Position numbers and translations under genes: made by a program. A stretch of 64,000 bases of DNA, taken from assembly GCA_020638955.1 (NCBI GenBank), contig JACKHO010000004.1:620001-684000 (forward strand), given 5' to 3'. Shown in pieces: positions 7,633-15,547 of this stretch. Position 1 is the first letter of the stretch, and every line of letters starts with the position of its first letter. The notes beneath the pieces were generated by a model. It was not told the DNA's origin and searched no databases. It saw only the letters and a list, made by a program, of their open reading frames with translations. Source of the stretch: Planctomycetaceae bacterium (GTDB lineage Bacteria > Planctomycetota > Planctomycetia > Planctomycetales > Planctomycetaceae).

Positions 7633-10008
7633 ATGCCCCATTCTCGTTTGTGTCTCCTCCTCGCGTTTCTTGTTGCTTGGACAGTGTTTACGCCAAGCCG
7701 GCTAAGTGCTCAACCCGCACCGAATGAAGACGTCGAGCGGCGTACCAGGGTCTTGCAGTCGATTAAGCGTGCACAAGATTTTCTGATTTCGCAACAAAGC
7801 GTGGCAGGAAATTGGAACTCGTCGGCGCTCAATTATGACATCGGGGTACCCGGGCTGGTGACGCTCGCTCTGATGAATAGTGGTCTGCCACCCGATCATC
7901 CCGCAGTGGCCAAGTCGCTCGACTATTTGCGCAAGAAGCAAGATCCCGATAAGACCTACGAAGTTGCCATGCTGGCCATGGTGCTCGCTGCCGCCGGTCA
8001 ACCTCAAGATAATGGCCGACTGCATCGCCTGGCGGCGTGGCTGGAGGAAGCACAAATCAAGGGGGGACCGGGCAAGGGGGCCTGGGGATACGAACACGAC
8101 GCTTCCTGGTACGACCATAGTAATACTCAGTTTGCGGTTCTGGGACTGCGTGAGGCGGCAGCGGCCGGAGTGCCTGTCGATCGAAAAGTGTGGGAGCGCA
8201 CTCAGGAACACTTCCTGGCAACACAGGTCGGCCAAGTCGACAGTCCCTCAGGTGTGGCCTGGGGATATCAGGAAGGTGGCGGCACGGGCAGTATGACGGT
8301 GGCTGGGATTGCCACGCTGACTATTACCTCTTCGATGCTGGCCGATGACAGTCAGGACACAACGCCGGACGGTCAAATTATGTGCTGCGGCAACGCGGAA
8401 GATCCGGCCGAGAAGTCCATTCAAGCTGGGATTCGCTGGTTGTCTCAAAACTTCCGTGTCACAGGAAATCCCGGCGGCGGCGGATGGCTGCTGTATTACC
8501 TGTACGGTCTTGAGCGGGCCGGGCGGTTCTCGGGGCGCCGCTTCTTTGGCGAACACGACTGGTATCGAGCTGGCGCGGACTATCTTGTGCGTCAGCAGAA
8601 TCCTCGCGGCAGTTGGATGAGCGAGTCGGAGCAGGATGCCATTATTGGTACTTCACTGGGGTTGCTGTTTCTGTCGAAAGGGCTTTCTCCCGTGCTCATC
8701 AACAAGCTCCGCTACGGAGCACGCGACGCCAGTGGAAACGAGTTGAAGGAAGGTTGGAACGAACATCCCCGCGATATCAATCAGCTCGTGGAGTTCATTT
8801 CCGGGCAACCGCGCTGGCCGAAGCTGATGACCTGGCAGGTGCTCGATTTGTCCAAGGCGGCGTCGGGTGAAGGCGTCGAGGCTTTGCTGCAGTCACCGGT
8901 TCAATACCTCAGTGGCACAGAAAGCCTGGACGTCATCGAGGGGCGCGAATTGGAATTGTTGCGGGAATATATCGCGCAGGGAGGATTCATTTTCGCCGTG
9001 CAGAATTGTGACAATGCAGCCTTCGATGAAAGTTTCCGCCGACTGGTCCAGCGGTTGTTCGACGGACAATACGAATTGACCAAACTTCCACCGACACATG
9101 ACATTTACCGAAGTGAATTTGTGTTCAATGCGGCCCCGCCCGAATTATGGGGCGTCGATTTTGGTTGCCGCACTGCCATTGTGTACGCCCCGTTTGATCA
9201 TGCCTGCCGCTGGCAGAAATGGATGAAACATGATCCCCCCAATCGGCACGTGCAGGTGAAAACGCAAATCGTGAAGTCCATGCAATTGGCAACAAATATC
9301 ATCGCCTACGCAACCGGTCGGGAGCTGCACGACAAACTCAAACGCCCCGAATTGTTGACCGACCCCGATCAGCAGCGCATTAATCGTGGTAGACTCTCCG
9401 TGGCCCGACTGCGTCACACCGGCGGCTGGGACACAGCCCCCAATGCACTCAGACGCCTCCAGATCGAGCTCGAACACGTCGGTGTTGAACCGGCAATCGA
9501 AACGCCCAACTTGCCCGCGACCGATCCTGCTCTGTTTGATTATCCCCTGCTGTACATGCACGGTCGCAAGAATTTCTCGTTCTCTGAAGACGAACGTCGC
9601 AAGCTCAGGCAGTATCTGGAGAATGGCGGGTTCCTGTTTGCCGATGCGTGCTGCGGCGCAGAACAGTTTGATGTCAGTTTCCGAGAACTCGTTGAACAAA
9701 CGCTTGAGCAACCGCTGACGCGCATTCCCTCAGACGACCCGATTTATCAGTTGCCCATTGGCTATGACATCCGTCAGGTTCGCCGCCGCATTCCCGGCAG
9801 CGCTCAAGGGGCGTTGCGTCTGGAAGAGTCAGACGGTGAGCCCGTGCTGGAAGGCGTGAAAGTCGACGGGCGTTATGTCGTCGTCTACAGCAGGTACGAT
9901 TTGAGCTGCACACTCGAACGGCAAGCCACGACCTCCTGTGCCGGGTATTTAGGAGCCGACGCCGGAAAAATTGCGGTCAACATTGTGCTGTACGGACTGT
10001 TTCAATAG
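7633..10008 (+). CDS. Exported toroid-DUF4159 fusion protein
   Basis: A 791-residue protein with a signal peptide (MPHSRLCLLLAFLVAWTVF, cleavage after LSA). Residues about 30-380 form a prenyltransferase/squalene-cyclase-like alpha/alpha toroid (repeats such as AQDFLISQQSVAGNW and VRQQNPRGSW). Residues about 400-570 and 590-785 each look like a DUF4159 domain: both have a Trp-hydrophobic start, a GGFIFA/GGFLFAD loop with Asp/Cys, then DESFR/DVSFR and DHDIYRS/DDPIYQL blocks. DUF4159 resembles class I glutamine amidotransferase-like folds and is common in planctomycetes; its function is unknown. The ATG at 7633 is used (TTG directly before). The gene is 63 bp after spoVG and 41 bp before an SDR gene on the same strand, so it may be part of a four-gene run. 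Confidence 0.85.
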   Translation: MPHSRLCLLLAFLVAWTVFTPSRLSAQPAPNEDVERRTRVLQSIKRAQDFLISQQSVAGNWNSSALNYDIGVPGLVTLALMNSGLPPDHPAVAKSLDYLRKKQDPDKTYEVAMLAMVLAAAGQPQDNGRLHRLAAWLEEAQIKGGPGKGAWGYEHDASWYDHSNTQFAVLGLREAAAAGVPVDRKVWERTQEHFLATQVGQVDSPSGVAWGYQEGGGTGSMTVAGIATLTITSSMLADDSQDTTPDGQIMCCGNAEDPAEKSIQAGIRWLSQNFRVTGNPGGGGWLLYYLYGLERAGRFSGRRFFGEHDWYRAGADYLVRQQNPRGSWMSESEQDAIIGTSLGLLFLSKGLSPVLINKLRYGARDASGNELKEGWNEHPRDINQLVEFISGQPRWPKLMTWQVLDLSKAASGEGVEALLQSPVQYLSGTESLDVIEGRELELLREYIAQGGFIFAVQNCDNAAFDESFRRLVQRLFDGQYELTKLPPTHDIYRSEFVFNAAPPELWGVDFGCRTAIVYAPFDHACRWQKWMKHDPPNRHVQVKTQIVKSMQLATNIIAYATGRELHDKLKRPELLTDPDQQRINRGRLSVARLRHTGGWDTAPNALRRLQIELEHVGVEPAIETPNLPATDPALFDYPLLYMHGRKNFSFSEDERRKLRQYLENGGFLFADACCGAEQFDVSFRELVEQTLEQPLTRIPSDDPIYQLPIGYDIRQVRRRIPGSAQGALRLEESDGEPVLEGVKVDGRYVVVYSRYDLSCTLERQATTSCAGYLGADAGKIAVNIVLYGLFQ

Positions 10009-10049
10009 CGTGACTTCGCATCACGCAGAAACAGCAAAGGCAGCACTCA

Positions 10050-10835
10050 ATGGACACGCAGTTCGAAGGTCAGGTGGCCCTCATCACCGGGGGGACGAGC
10101 GGAATTGGTCGTGCTACGGCAGAGGCATTACGTGCCCGCGGCGCCGAGGTTCACGTCTGTGATTTTAAAGCCCGCGCCGAGGCAGAACTGGCTCTGCAGG
10201 CGCAGGGGATTTCCATTTCTCAATGTGATGTCCGCGACGTGACTGCCCTCAAACTGTGGATCGACTCGGTAGCGCAGTCGAGTGGGCGCATTGACATTCT
10301 CGTCAACAACGCAGGCATTGGACTCGTGAAACAGTGTCCGGACGTCACCGAGAGTGAATGGGATGCCGTTATCGACACGAACTTAAAGGCCGCGTTCTTC
10401 GCATGTGGCGCTGCGATTCCTCACATGCGACAAAGCGGTGGTGGATCAATTATCAACATCGCCAGCAATGCCGGACTGCTGCCCCGGGCGCATGATCCCG
10501 TTTATTCCATCAGCAAGCTGGCTCTCGTGGGACTCACGAAAAGCCTGGCCCTCAGTCAATCCCCCGACCGCATTCGCGTCAACGCCATTTGCCCCGGTCC
10601 GGTGAAGGGGACGGAAATCATCGAAGCGGAACTGGCACTGCATCCCGACTACGCCGCCGCCGTAAAACGTTTCATCGCAGCCAGCCCCATGGCTCAGGCC
10701 TACGGCCGCATGATTACCATCGAAGAAGTCGCCCAAACCGTCTGCTACCTCGCCAGTCCAGCGGCACAGTTTGTAACGGGGACGAGTATTGCCATCGATG
10801 GCGGGAAGTCACTTGGGGTGCCGCCGGTTGCGTAG
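10050..10835 (+). CDS. Short-chain dehydrogenase/reductase (FabG-like)
   Basis: A classical SDR of 261 residues: dinucleotide loop TGGTSGIGRA near residue 13, NNAGIGL around residue 88, the catalytic Ser in NIASNAG, Tyr/Lys in YSISK, and PGPVKGTEI after it. The acidic residue at the end of beta-2 (VCDFKA) favours NAD(H). The C-terminus FVTGTSIAIDGGKS is typical of SDRs related to 3-oxoacyl-ACP reductase or sugar/steroid dehydrogenases; the substrate cannot be read from the sequence. The ATG at 10050 has AAAGG upstream. It follows the DUF4159 gene by 41 bp and ends 40 bp before the convergent WD40 gene. Confidence 0.92.
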   Translation: MDTQFEGQVALITGGTSGIGRATAEALRARGAEVHVCDFKARAEAELALQAQGISISQCDVRDVTALKLWIDSVAQSSGRIDILVNNAGIGLVKQCPDVTESEWDAVIDTNLKAAFFACGAAIPHMRQSGGGSIINIASNAGLLPRAHDPVYSISKLALVGLTKSLALSQSPDRIRVNAICPGPVKGTEIIEAELALHPDYAAAVKRFIAASPMAQAYGRMITIEEVAQTVCYLASPAAQFVTGTSIAIDGGKSLGVPPVA

Positions 10836-10875
10836 GGGATGTTGATCTGTGTTGGGCAGGCGCCCGCAGCCGTTG

Positions 10876-12060
10876 TCATTTCTGGAGATCCCATACCAAG
10901 ATGGATTCTGCCAGCGTCGGCGAGTTCTCATTCTCCCGATAGAGAGCATCGTCGATGCCGGATGCCAGCAGGCGGCCATCGGGGGAAAAGGCGAGGAGTC
11001 GCACCTTTCCTCGATGGCCGGTGAATTTCCTTACCTGCTGACCGGTGGCTGTGCTCCAAACCGCAACGGCGTTTTCGTCACTGCCTTCCGTGTCTTCGGC
11101 ACCGCTGCTGGCAAACAGACTCCCGTCGGGCGAAAACGCGAGCGGCCCGCTCCAATCGACGGAACTCTCGAACTCGCGGAGTTTCTTACCGCCAGCCACA
11201 TCCCAGATTTCCATCCTGCTGTGATGAAGATCGACCGTCGAACGTGCCCCGCCGGCATTCTGACCATCGGCACAGGCCAGGGTTTTTCCCCCTTCGAGAA
11301 AGTGCAGATTGTAACCTGCCGCTGCATCCAACGACGTTTCTTTGCCGCTGGCGACGTCCCACAGGCTTACAACCTGGCCCGCGCGGGCCGTGAGCATTGG
11401 GCCAGACGCTAAGTAAATCCACGACGTGGCGAATGTCTTGCCATCGGGAGTAAAGGCCACCGACGTGAGTCGTGCCCCGGCGTCAGCCTTCGCTGGTACA
11501 TTCTGAAACTCGTGCGTGAAGTCGCGAATTTTTTTCGATCGTTCCACATCCCAGAGCACAAACCTCGCGGTCGCGGTGCGTTTGCGCCAGGAGCCTTGCG
11601 TGCTGTAAGTGAGAATGCGTTTGCCATTGGGCGAAATCCAGCTCGGCTTTCCGCGAGCCAGTTCCGTGACGACGCGTTCTTCCCCCGTATTCAAATCCGT
11701 CAGGGCCAAACCGTTCGCAGAGGTGCGAAGCAAGGCGTTGTTGTCGATGACGCGGAAAATGGAAAACTGCTGCGGAAAATCTCCAAAGTCGTCGCCAATG
11801 AAGCGATTGATTTCCTTCGCCGTGGCCACATCCCAGTGACGCAATGTGAAATGCGACCCGTAATCGATCCCCTGCCAAATGATGGTCTTGCCGTCAGGGG
11901 AAAACGCCATTGCCGACGCCGAAGAACCGGCAAGGAAGTCTGTTGTTCCCAGCCGTACATGCGCGCCCATTGGCAGTTTGGTTTGAGCCTGCGTCCACTC
12001 GGCACTGGTGACCACAAGTGCCACAAAGGAAATCGCGGCCATTATTCTGTTTTGCAACAT
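10876..12060 (-). CDS. Exported WD40-repeat protein
   Basis: A 394-residue protein with a signal peptide (MLQNRIMAAISFVALVVTSA) followed by beta-propeller repeats, each with a FSPDGK/FTPDGK turn and a WDV/WDVA strand end, for example MAFSPDGKTIIW, LAFSPDGSLFASSG and LLAFSPDGRLLASGIDD, ending ILVWDLQK. About seven blades fit the length. It is a likely periplasmic scaffold; there is no catalytic domain. The ATG at 12060 has GAGGAA six bases upstream, which decides the start. It is the last gene of a minus-strand run: DUF4177 protein, transglutaminase-like protein, then this gene 42 bp downstream. Confidence 0.9.
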   Translation of the reverse strand: MLQNRIMAAISFVALVVTSAEWTQAQTKLPMGAHVRLGTTDFLAGSSASAMAFSPDGKTIIWQGIDYGSHFTLRHWDVATAKEINRFIGDDFGDFPQQFSIFRVIDNNALLRTSANGLALTDLNTGEERVVTELARGKPSWISPNGKRILTYSTQGSWRKRTATARFVLWDVERSKKIRDFTHEFQNVPAKADAGARLTSVAFTPDGKTFATSWIYLASGPMLTARAGQVVSLWDVASGKETSLDAAAGYNLHFLEGGKTLACADGQNAGGARSTVDLHHSRMEIWDVAGGKKLREFESSVDWSGPLAFSPDGSLFASSGAEDTEGSDENAVAVWSTATGQQVRKFTGHRGKVRLLAFSPDGRLLASGIDDALYRENENSPTLAESILVWDLQK

Positions 12061-12102
12061 GGAATTCCTCGGCGAAGCGGGATCGGCAGACGGGAGCACG
12101 CG

Positions 12103-12687
12103 CTAAAGGGGCTTCCAGTCTGGTAAGGCCTTACACAACTCATCCATCGTACGACACCGAGTCAACTCATCGACGACAACCGGCAGCGGATCGGCAAAAA
12201 CTTGATCGATCAGTCCCTCGCCTGGCAGTGACGTTTCAAATGCAAGGTGCTCCCTGGGTGGATCAAAGAACGTACTGATGCCTTCGCGATTGCCTCGCGG
12301 GTCAATCCGATACCAGTCGAATTCAGGAAGCCATACCGCATTCAATCCATGTAGGCAAAAGGAACTGCCAGACTCATCTGTGGCCAGGCGTTGATACACA
12401 AAGCCGCATGGAATTGCGTTTGCGCGAAGCAGTGCAGCCAGCAAATGGCTCTTCGAATAGCATAAGCCAGTGCCATGTCGAAGCACCTCCGACGCCGAGA
12501 GCGTCACCCGAGTGTCACTATGATCCAGGCTGTGCCGCACCTTATCGCGAACCCATTCGAAACAACGGCACGCCACCATTCGTGGCTCCGCGTCACGACC
12601 AAGTTCCGCCGCAAGGGCGCGAACGTCGGGGTCTTCGTAATCGATGACGTCGGTGGGTCGTAAGAAGCTCTCCACGCAGCACTCCAA
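12103..12687 (-). CDS. Transglutaminase-like cysteine protease family protein
   Basis: A 194-residue transglutaminase core domain: HGTGLCYSKSHLLAALLRA with Cys76 at the start of the helix, FCLHGLNAVWL with His113, and YRIDPRGN with Asp129 form the family's Cys-His-Asp triad. The preceding segment CRCFEWVRDKVRHS is the usual first helix. Bacterial members are mostly proteases or amidases acting on peptides. There is no signal peptide. The start is a TTG at 12687, with no clear Shine-Dalgarno, so the exact N-terminus is uncertain. It lies between the DUF4177 gene and the WD40 gene in one orientation with small gaps. Confidence 0.88.
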   Translation of the reverse strand: MECCVESFLRPTDVIDYEDPDVRALAAELGRDAEPRMVACRCFEWVRDKVRHSLDHSDTRVTLSASEVLRHGTGLCYSKSHLLAALLRANAIPCGFVYQRLATDESGSSFCLHGLNAVWLPEFDWYRIDPRGNREGISTFFDPPREHLAFETSLPGEGLIDQVFADPLPVVVDELTRCRTMDELCKALPDWKPL

Positions 12688-12730
12688 TGGCCGATATGAT
12701 CGTTAGACAGGGAAATGTTTTGCCCGGCCG

Positions 12731-12952
12731 TCAATTCTGTTTCAGCTTCCGCAGCAGGAAGGTGATTGCCGGTTCGTGGCTGCCGGAGCCCGTTTTGTCC
12801 ATGCTGTAGGTCGTGGTGTGGGAGGAGACGAGTTCCCAGTCCTGCGAGACCAAGCTGTTGAGTTCGGCCTCGACAGCCGACCAGTCGATGGACTGACCAT
12901 CCTTCGACATCTGGGGTACGCCGGAGAAGATTTTGTACTCGAATGCGCTCAT
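12731..12952 (-). CDS. Small DUF4177-like protein
   Basis: A 73-residue protein that begins MSAFEYKIFSGVPQ, continues with a helix (WSAVEAELNSLVSQDWELVS) and ends in a beta-strand, ITFLLRKLK. This order (strand, amphipathic helix with a G/DWELV turn, strand with a terminal RK) is the DUF4177 pattern, a small cytosolic family of unknown function. ATG at 12952 with GAGGG upstream. It heads the minus-strand group with the transglutaminase-like and WD40 genes. Confidence 0.75.
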   Translation of the reverse strand: MSAFEYKIFSGVPQMSKDGQSIDWSAVEAELNSLVSQDWELVSSHTTTYSMDKTGSGSHEPAITFLLRKLKQN

Positions 12953-13101
12953 CGTGTTACCCTCGTATTGTTACTTCGGAAGAGTAATTCTCTCTGGCAA
13001 ATTGGTCGTTTACGCGAAAACTTTCGTAGAAGCTTCCGCGGGGCGCGTCGCGATTCACCGATTCCAATCCACGAATTCAGCGAGGTGCGTTTCAACGTAC
13101 G

Positions 13102-13827
13102 CTACCACCTACGCCTCGTCTTGGGCCATGTTAAGCCACCGTTGAATTCGATTTTCTTCAAGAGCGGCAACGCCTCCAGAACGCGGTCCAGTTCCTCTTT
13201 GTCTCTCGCGAACTGGCCAGCCAGGTACAGGTATTCGAGCTTCTTGAGTTTCTGCAAGTGCCGTAGAGGTGATGTCTTCTCCATGGAACGGACGAGTAAC
13301 ACTGCAAAACGCAAATCTTTGAGCTTCGACAGTGGAGCAAAGGACGTCACCTTACCGATCCCGCCAACGGAGCCATCGATGTACAGTTCCTGCAGGCCGG
13401 TCAGTGAGGAAATCGGATTCAATTCAGTCACGGCATTCGCCTCGCTCACACACAGGGATTGAAGCGATTTCAGACCGCGAAGAAATGCCAACTGATCCTG
13501 ATGACGATTGCACATCAGTACCAGTGTGCGAATCCCATTCAGGATTTTGAGCGAAGGGACCTGAGCCATCTTGGGCAATGTGAATTGAATATGTTGAAGA
13601 TTTGGCAATTGCGATAAGGGCTTCAACCACTCCTTCCGCAATTCGCAATGCACGCGTTTTACCGCCTTGAACTCGTTGATTCGATCCACATTCAGGCAGT
13701 TGCTGTTGAGCTGCAAAGACGTTGCATTCTTCCTGGCCTCAAAAACGTCGTTGCATTCCACGATCGATACTGCCTGCATGTAAGGTGCAAGCGTTCTCGA
13801 GAAACGTCGTTCGTAATCATTAGACAT
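13102..13827 (-). CDS. Leucine-rich-repeat protein
   Basis: A 241-residue protein made of irregular LRR units of about 23-25 residues, for example LPNLQHIQFTLPKMAQVPSL, LKSLQSLCVSEANAVTEL, LTGLQELYIDG, LSKLKDLRFAVL and LKKLEYLYLAGQF, ending LPLLKKIEFNGGLTW. There is no signal peptide or membrane segment, so it is cytosolic or a substrate of an unrecognised exporter. Such short, enzyme-free LRR proteins are frequent in planctomycetes and their partners are unknown. The start ATG at 13827 has only a weak GAGAG upstream. A 65-bp REP-like element lies directly upstream. Confidence 0.75.
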   Translation of the reverse strand: MSNDYERRFSRTLAPYMQAVSIVECNDVFEARKNATSLQLNSNCLNVDRINEFKAVKRVHCELRKEWLKPLSQLPNLQHIQFTLPKMAQVPSLKILNGIRTLVLMCNRHQDQLAFLRGLKSLQSLCVSEANAVTELNPISSLTGLQELYIDGSVGGIGKVTSFAPLSKLKDLRFAVLLVRSMEKTSPLRHLQKLKKLEYLYLAGQFARDKEELDRVLEALPLLKKIEFNGGLTWPKTRRRW

Positions 13828-13866
13828 GCAGAACTCTCACCCAAAAGACCAGTAACCGTAGTAACC

Positions 13867-13931
13867 GTAGGTCAGGCTGTGCCTGACATCGAATGGTGTT
13901 CGACACATGCGTCAGGCTCAGCCTGACCTAC
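13867..13931. repeat. GTAGG...CCTAC two-hairpin REP-like element, copy 1
   Basis: Perfect 12-bp terminal inverted repeat, GTAGGTCAGGCT...AGCCTGACCTAC, enclosing two inner palindromes (TCAGGCTGTGCCTGA and TCAGGCTCAGCCTGA). It sits seven bases from the stop of the RraB-like gene. Same length and architecture as the elements at 14404 and 26725. Confidence 0.8.
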
Positions 13932-13937
13932 AACAAC

Positions 13938-14288
13938 TCAAGTTTCAATGCTGGCCTCCCAACCGTCGTATGTGCCGCCATACTTTGTCGCTATTGTGTT
14001 CATGCGATCGGTAGTTGCGAAGACTGCTGACTCTTGAGGTATCGCACGAGTTTCTGCAATGCATGAAAACTCTTTCGGACCAAATAGCTTTTGCCAGATA
14101 GAAGTACTCGGTGCTCTATGCACGCGAAGGTTCTCAAAGCCAGCGGTCGTAAGTTCTTGCGCCGCTGCCTGAGCCCCGTCTAGCGATTGGAAGTACAGAT
14201 AGTGAATAGTATGAGCCGGTTTGCTGAGATCTGCACCATGAGATGCCATTGCGGCCAATACCTGTCGGTCTCCGTCGCGGCTTGCCAT
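13938..14288 (-). CDS. RraB-family (ribonuclease E inhibitor) protein
   Basis: A 116-residue protein with the RraB/DUF695-type layout: the strand HTIHYLYFQSLDGAQAAAQEL, a variable middle (FENLRVHRAPS), and the conserved end IATKYGGTYDGWEASIE. In E. coli RraB binds RNase E and changes degradosome activity; distant homologues across bacteria have the fold without proof of that role. The ATG at 14288 is chosen because GGAGAA lies six bases upstream and because the sequence further upstream in this frame is a repeat shared with the leader of the next gene (15358-15478), so it is unlikely to be coding. Family call by conserved blocks; molecular role uncertain. Confidence 0.75.
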   Translation of the reverse strand: MASRDGDRQVLAAMASHGADLSKPAHTIHYLYFQSLDGAQAAAQELTTAGFENLRVHRAPSTSIWQKLFGPKEFSCIAETRAIPQESAVFATTDRMNTIATKYGGTYDGWEASIET

Positions 14289-14292
14289 TGAT

Positions 14293-14400
14293 ATTCTCCG
14301 TTCGCATAACTTATCGTTACAGAAGGCACTTCTGTGTAACAGGATTTGGCATTCTGTGAAACGCAGCAATTCCAACAGAAATTCTTCGCGAAAGACAGTA
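14293..14400 (-). promoter_or_regulatory. Duplicated leader upstream of the RraB-like gene, copy A
   Basis: About 108 bp just upstream of the start codon that resembles 15365-15478 upstream of the next gene. The core is an inverted repeat at 14316-14340, GTTACAGAAG-N3-CTTCTGTGTAAC. Shared flanks include ATAACTTATC / ATAACCTATC and CGCGAAAGACAG. Position suggests a 5' UTR or promoter element. Confidence 0.55.
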
Positions 14401-14403
14401 ACT

Positions 14404-14470
14404 GTAGGTCCGGTGGTACCGGACGCGATGCCAAGTTTGACATTCACCGTCCGGTACCACCGGACCAACG
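14404..14470. repeat. GTAGG-type two-hairpin REP-like element, copy 2
   Basis: 67 bp. The ends GTAGGTCCGGTGGTACCGG and the reverse complement of the far end agree in 18 of 19 bases. The right arm (ATTCACCGTCCGG...CCGGACC) is nearly the same as that of the element at 26725, so these two are true copies of one family. Confidence 0.8.
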
Positions 14471-14513
14471 TCAACTTATCACATCCACATTGATTACGCA
14501 TCATCGAAACGGT

Positions 14514-14582
14514 GCGTCGAACGTGAACAGCCTCTTGGGCCGTCGGCCCCCAACGGTTGTAAAACAACCGGGGCCACCCACG
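14514..14582. repeat. 69-bp dispersed repeat, copy 1
   Basis: Begins GCGTCGAACGTGAACAGCCT and ends with a hairpin CGGTTG-TAAAA-CAACCG. The same element is at 14734-14803. The stem differs between copies mostly in its loop, as expected for a structured element. Confidence 0.75.
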
Positions 14583-14733
14583 TAAGCTGAGTCGGTCGAA
14601 TTGGAATTCACCAAATCCAGATCGCCCTTGGCTCGCCGTTTACGAAATCAGGACCAAACGACGTTCGCATGCTTGTCCTGCTCCGCGATACAAGCATGGC
14701 ACCCAAAATCGGACATCCTCAGCCATGCCACCC

Positions 14734-14803
14734 GCCGTCGAACTTGAACAGCCTCTTGGGCCGTCGGCCCCCAGCGGTTGCGAAGCGACCGGGGCGACCC
14801 GCG
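14734..14803. repeat. 69-bp dispersed repeat, copy 2
   Basis: Second copy of the element at 14514-14582, in the same orientation about 220 bp away, with the hairpin CGGTTG-CGAAG-CGACCG (one wobble pair). No coding potential. Confidence 0.75.
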
Positions 14804-14832
14804 GTTAGACACGGAACTACCCGCTTTTCGAT

Positions 14833-15357
14833 TCAGTAAGCACCCGGCCGAACGACACCATCGTCGTCCGGAACATATGCAGTGATGATGTGGGGACAAT
14901 TATATTGCCAGAATTCCATTGTGCCCGCCAGAAACTGGCCCCCCCGATTGCTGCGAAACCAGTCCTGAATATCTTCCGGGGTCGTGCAATAGTCGTAGTG
15001 CACGTCATCCAACTCTGCGTCGGGTCCATCAACGCGAAGTAGATCGATTCCTTCATATTCTGTAGCTACTGTCGGGAGCAATTCGATTGTTTTGGCGCAG
15101 AGTAAATCGTCTGCAATGCCATGGAGTTTGAAATTGGTCTGGAAGAACGCAGTGATTGACGTTTTCGCGCGAGCATGTGTCAATACCGAATCATATTCGG
15201 CAGCCGAGCGAGCAATGAAATAGTCCTTTGCGCCGGCACAGTTGGCGTACCTGAATAGGAGAATGACGGGTTGCCCTTCGGCGATGGCCTGAAGGATCGT
15301 GTTACGAAATGCAGGCGTCGCTGACGAAACGGGCTCATTTGTAAGTGATTCATGCAT
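14833..15357 (-). CDS. Unknown protein
   Basis: I do not recognise this 174-residue protein. It has a helix near the N-terminus (FRNTILQAIAEGQPVILLFRY), a Cys (NCAGAKDYF), a mixed alpha/beta middle and a Trp/Asp-rich end (PEDIQDWFRSNRGGQF, WQYNCPHI). No signal peptide, membrane segment or known nucleotide-binding motif is seen. The reading frame extends upstream to 15510, but that part is the repeat-derived leader also found before the RraB-like gene, so the ATG at 15357 is the probable start; a Shine-Dalgarno is not obvious. The orientation and shared leader suggest it is regulated like the RraB-like gene. Confidence 0.7.
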   Translation of the reverse strand: MHESLTNEPVSSATPAFRNTILQAIAEGQPVILLFRYANCAGAKDYFIARSAAEYDSVLTHARAKTSITAFFQTNFKLHGIADDLLCAKTIELLPTVATEYEGIDLLRVDGPDAELDDVHYDYCTTPEDIQDWFRSNRGGQFLAGTMEFWQYNCPHIITAYVPDDDGVVRPGAY

Positions 15358-15364
15358 GACTGAG

Positions 15365-15478
15365 CTTGCTGCATAACCTATCGTTACACAAAAGCATCTT
15401 CTGTGTAACAGGACGGGGCTTTCTGTGTAACGGGGCAACTCCCAAGGGAATTTTCCGCGAAAGACAGAAGACTGTCTC
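15365..15478 (-). promoter_or_regulatory. Duplicated leader upstream of the unknown gene, copy B
   Basis: Homologous to 14293-14400. The core inverted repeat at 15383-15409 reads GTTACACAAAAG...CTTCTGTGTAAC. A further TTCTGTGTAAC half-site follows about ten bases away. Both copies lie within roughly 30-50 bp of their start codons. Confidence 0.55.
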
Positions 15479-15547
15479 TTATGGCTACCACAACGGCAGT
15501 TGCTCGTCAATCAGATTGGTGGCGCTGTTGAGGCATTCCTTGACGGC

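Larger units (their letters stand above)
14289..14832. other. 544-bp gene-free stretch filled with repeats
   Basis: Between the RraB-like gene and the unknown gene at 14833. It holds the leader repeat (14293-14400), a GTAGG element (14404-14470), and two copies of a 69-bp element (14514-14582 and 14734-14803). The remaining 14583-14733 shows no gene or recognisable element. Confidence 0.7.

Noticed and set aside
13102..13200. Possible frameshift at the C-terminus of the LRR protein
   Set aside because: The end FNGGLTWPKTRRRW is plausible and no second frame with LRR units continues beyond the stop.
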